A stretch of 64,000 nt of DNA from an uncultured Actinomycetes bacterium (GTDB lineage: Bacteria; Actinomycetota; Acidimicrobiia; Acidimicrobiales; RAAP-2). The notes under the pieces were generated by a model, which was not told where the DNA came from, ran no database searches, and worked only from the letters and a program-made list of their open reading frames with translations. This document shows positions 61,215-64,000 of the stretch, one piece after another; the first letter of the stretch is position 1, and every line of letters starts with the position of its first letter. The DNA is taken from contig CAIKNP010000001.1 in assembly GCA_903828785.1 (NCBI GenBank), positions 186,001 to 250,000 of the forward strand. The letters are read 5' to 3'. The translations under genes and the position numbers were made by a program.

Positions 61215-64000
61215 CACATGTTGCGGCGATAGACGCCGCCGACTTCAAAGAGTGTTTCGGTAATTTGTCCGAGTGAGGCGTACTTCACCGTTTCGAGTAA
61301 TTCGGCAAAAACGTTGTCGCCACGGAGAACCACATCGCGAAGACGAGCCAGCGCCGCCGGCGCACGGTCGGCGTGTCGCTGGTGGAAATCAGCGAGGCGG
61401 CGAATCTGCCCCTGTTTCTCCTCCTCGGTTCCCCGCGCCAACTCGAGCGTGCCCAGCGCGACTTCCTCGCTAGGCGCGACGAAGGTGTTCACGCCCACGA
61501 TGGGGAGCGATCCGTCGTGCTTCTTGTGTTCGTAGAGCATCGAATCATCCTGGATACGACCTCGCTGGTAGCCCGTTTCCATGGCTCCGAGAACGCCACC
61601 GCGTTCCGAAATGCGATCGAGTTCGGCCAGCACCGCGGCCTCCACCAGGTCGGTGAGTTCCTCGACCACGAAACTCCCCTGGAGGGGGTTTTCGTTCATG
61701 CTCAGCCCCCACTCCTGGTTGATAATCATCTGGATGGCGAGGGCGCGGCGCACCGATTCGGTCGAGGGAGTTGTCACCGCTTCGTCGTAAGCGTTGGTGT
61801 GCAGGGAGTTCGCGTTGTCGTACATCGCGCACAGTGCCTGCAGCGTGGTGCGAATGTCGTTGAAGGACATTTCCTGGGCGTGCAGGGAGCGTCCCGACGT
61901 CTGCACGTGGTACTTAAGTTTTTGCGATTTCCCGTTTCCCTGGTATTTGTCACGGATGGCGATGGCCCAAATGCGCCGAGCGACACGCCCAATGACCGTG
62001 TATTCGGGGTCCATGCCGTTGGAGAAGAAGAAGGAAAAGTTCGACGCGAAGTCGTCAATCGCCATGCCCCTCGCCAAGTAGGCCTCGACGTAGGTGAAGC
62101 CGTTGGCCAAGGTGAAAGCCAATTGCGTTATAGGGTTCGCCCCCGCTTCGGCGATGTGGTAGCCCGAAATCGAAACGGAGTAGAAGTTTTTCACCTCGTT
62201 CGCGACAAAGTACTCCTGGATGTCGGCCATCACCCCCAGTGAAAATTCGGTGGAGAAGATGCAGGTATTTTGTCCCTGGTCTTCCTTCAAAATGTCGGCC
62301 TGCACGGTACCGCGCACCGTGCGCAGGACCTGGGCCCGTATCGTTTGCGCTTCCTCGGCGGAGGGTGCTCGGTGATGCGACGCTTCGAAGGCGTCGAGTT
62401 GCTGATCAATGGCCGTATTGAGAAACATGGCGAGAATCGTGGGGGCGGGTCCGTTGATAGTCATAGACACGGAGGTCGAGGGGTCGCAGAGATTGAATCC
62501 CCCGTAGAGGGTTTTCATGTCGTCCAGAGTGGCCACCGAGACGCCCGAAGTCCCGACCTTGCCATAAATGTCGGGCGCCAGGTTGGGATCTCGACCGTAG
62601 AGCGTCACCGAATCAAAGGCCGTGGAGAGCCGCGTGGCCGGTTGCCCCTTACTGAGGAGATGAAAGCGCAGATTGGTGCGCTGGGGATCGCCCTCTCCGG
62701 CAAACATGCGCGCCGGATCTTCGTTGGCGCGCTTGAAGGGAAAGACGCCCGCGGTGAAGGGGAAGTGGCCCGGCAGGTGTTCACTGCGCAACCAGCGGAG
62801 GAGCTCGGCGCGGTCGGTCCATCGTGGGAGGGTGACTCGATCCACCATGGTGCCGGACAATGAGACGCGTTGCAAGGGGCTGTCGCCCGAGTCCGAATCA
62901 CCTTTCTTTGACGCCCAGTCGTCTCGCAGTTGCTCGAAGTCATCGAGTAGTTCCCGACTCCTTGGGTCGACCGCCCGCGTCACATCCTCGAGCAAGGCGA
63001 GCAACTCGCTGGGCAGATCGGCCTGGCCCTTCTCGTGAAGGAGCGCGACCGTTGCCCCAACCTGATGATCACGGCGCAAAGCGGCCACCAAAGTCTCGGT
63101 GTTCTCGTGATAGCCGCGGACTGTTTCGCACACCTCGGCGAGGTAGCGCGTACGCGTACCGGGGATGATCGCCGACGTTGGCGCCGAGTACCGCGAGCGA
63201 ACGGGCTCGAGCAAGGGCGTGCGAACACGTAGACCATGGTGCACCAACTGATCGCGGAGGTATTGGTAGAGCGCCGTGGTTCCTTCGTCATTAAAGCGCG
63301 AGGCAATGGTGCCAAAGACGGGGGCGGCGTCGGGGCTCTGGTCCGCGCTGGGGTGGCTGCGAAACCACTGACGGCATACCGAACGCCGCGCGTCTTCGGC
63401 CCCCCGACGATCGAACTTATTAATCGCGACCGCTCCCGCAAGGTCAATCATCTCAATCTTCTCCAGCTGCGACGCGGCGCCGAACTCGGGAGTCATGACG
63501 TACATCGAAAGGTCCGATACGTCCGCCACCGCGCCGTCACCTTGGCCGATGCCCGGCGTTTCCAAAATGATGAGGTCAAACTGCGCCGCCTGACAAGCCC
63601 GAATCACGTCAGTGATGAAGGTGGGCACTTCGTTTCGACTATCGCGCGTCGCCATCGAGCGAAAGAAGATCGATGGCGAGTCAATGGCGTTCATGCGGAT
63701 GCGGTCACCGAGCAGAGCCCCGCCACCTCGCCGCTTACTGGGATCAACCGCGAGGACCGCCACTCGAAGCGCGTCACCCTGGTCCAGGCGAATTCGCAAA
63801 ATGAGTTCATCAATGAGCGAGGACTTCCCCGCACCACCGGTACCCGTGATGCCCAGAACGGTGGCGGGATTCGCACTGGCCGCCTGGTAGATGTCCTCAC
63901 GAAGCTGATGACTGAGTTCGCCCGCTTCGATACAAGTAATCAAACGAGCCAGGTACTTGGGGTCGTCACCGCTCAGATCGGCCAGGCTGGCAACACCTTC
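61214..64000 (-). CDS. icmF: Fused isobutyryl-CoA mutase IcmF (5' end outside window)
   Basis: At least 928 residues; the frame is open to the window edge and the N-terminal B12-binding domain (about 150 residues) must lie beyond it. Present are the G-protein chaperone domain, with P-loop GTGGAGKSS, DPSKRRGGGALLGDR, ETPGIGQ and NKFD, then a linker and the TIM-barrel substrate domain. FFSNGMDPEY is typical of IcmF, whereas methylmalonyl-CoA mutase has a different motif there. It interconverts isobutyryl-CoA and n-butyryl-CoA using adenosylcobalamin, probably in branched-chain acid breakdown with the coupled acyl-CoA dehydrogenase. Confidence 0.95.
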   Translation of the reverse strand, partial: EGVASLADLSGDDPKYLARLITCIEAGELSHQLREDIYQAASANPATVLGITGTGGAGKSSLIDELILRIRLDQGDALRVAVLAVDPSKRRGGGALLGDRIRMNAIDSPSIFFRSMATRDSRNEVPTFITDVIRACQAAQFDLIILETPGIGQGDGAVADVSDLSMYVMTPEFGAASQLEKIEMIDLAGAVAINKFDRRGAEDARRSVCRQWFRSHPSADQSPDAAPVFGTIASRFNDEGTTALYQYLRDQLVHHGLRVRTPLLEPVRSRYSAPTSAIIPGTRTRYLAEVCETVRGYHENTETLVAALRRDHQVGATVALLHEKGQADLPSELLALLEDVTRAVDPRSRELLDDFEQLRDDWASKKGDSDSGDSPLQRVSLSGTMVDRVTLPRWTDRAELLRWLRSEHLPGHFPFTAGVFPFKRANEDPARMFAGEGDPQRTNLRFHLLSKGQPATRLSTAFDSVTLYGRDPNLAPDIYGKVGTSGVSVATLDDMKTLYGGFNLCDPSTSVSMTINGPAPTILAMFLNTAIDQQLDAFEASHHRAPSAEEAQTIRAQVLRTVRGTVQADILKEDQGQNTCIFSTEFSLGVMADIQEYFVANEVKNFYSVSISGYHIAEAGANPITQLAFTLANGFTYVEAYLARGMAIDDFASNFSFFFSNGMDPEYTVIGRVARRIWAIAIRDKYQGNGKSQKLKYHVQTSGRSLHAQEMSFNDIRTTLQALCAMYDNANSLHTNAYDEAVTTPSTESVRRALAIQMIINQEWGLSMNENPLQGSFVVEELTDLVEAAVLAELDRISERGGVLGAMETGYQRGRIQDDSMLYEHKKHDGSLPIVGVNTFVAPSEEVALGTLELARGTEEEKQGQIRRLADFHQRHADRAPAALARLRDVVLRGDNVFAELLETVKYASLGQITETLFEVGGVYRRNM

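Noticed and set aside
1-64000. CRISPR array, insertion sequence, prophage or integron
   Set aside because: No regularly spaced repeats, transposase, integrase or terminal inverted repeats were seen.

Overview
The window is a GC-rich chromosomal segment of an actinobacterium. A member of class Acidimicrobiia or a relative is my best guess; no marker here fixes it. The guess rests on the actinobacterial qcrC-qcrA-qcrB order with a diheme QcrC, an MshA-like glycosyltransferase, the rex-hemC-hemD-hemB order, a DUF6295-type small protein, nickel superoxide dismutase, many GTG starts and many apparently leaderless genes. I found no insertion sequence, phage gene, CRISPR array or rRNA. One tRNA gene, Lys(UUU), lies near 59.2 kb.

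Layout. 0-4 kb: end of an unknown acidic protein converging on a MoxR-type AAA ATPase and VWA pair. 4.3-9 kb: an FAD amine-oxidase-like enzyme, an SDR, a DCC thiol-disulfide protein, a decayed XRE/HipB-like gene and a NiCoT nickel/cobalt permease. 8.9-14.2 kb: a complete hut operon (hutG-hutH-hutU-hutI) converting histidine to glutamate. 14.3-19 kb: a secreted HNH-like protein, then ctaE-qcrC-qcrA-qcrB of the bc1/oxidase chain. 19-24.8 kb: a HelD-like helicase, and divergently hemE-hemH-hemY. 24.8-30.8 kb: a zinc-ribbon membrane protein, a dienelactone hydrolase with a DUF6295 partner, a HAD phosphatase, a large MprF/LysX-like fusion protein and an ATP-grasp enzyme.

30.8-45.8 kb: the full 14-gene complex I operon nuoA-N with start/stop overlaps almost throughout; the ATP-grasp gene is coupled to its 3' end. 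Divergent from nuoA is a geranylgeranyl/menaquinone reductase, followed by an FTR1 iron permease. 48-57.2 kb (minus strand): MshA-like glycosyltransferase, proC, rex, hemC, hemD, an aldehyde dehydrogenase coupled to a signal-less solute-binding-fold protein, hemB and an unknown membrane protein. hemA is missing from its usual place after rex. 57.2-58.9 kb: the nickel SOD locus, with the dedicated peptidase SodX divergent from sodN, a strong terminator, a half-size MFS protein with a histidine-rich tail and a TraR/DksA zinc finger. 59.2-64 kb: tRNA-Lys, a DmdC-like acyl-CoA dehydrogenase and the fused isobutyryl-CoA mutase icmF, which runs off the window.

The content is mostly aerobic respiration, heme supply, iron/nickel handling and amino/organic acid catabolism. 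No self-contained novel system stands out. The points most worth checking are the leaderless promoter pattern (TANNNT, then 6-7 bases, then GTG/ATG), the MprF fusion with a degenerate phosphoesterase domain, the ATP-grasp enzyme coupled to nuoN, the His-tailed half-transporter beside nickel SOD, the signal-less binding protein coupled to an aldehyde dehydrogenase, and the missing hemA.
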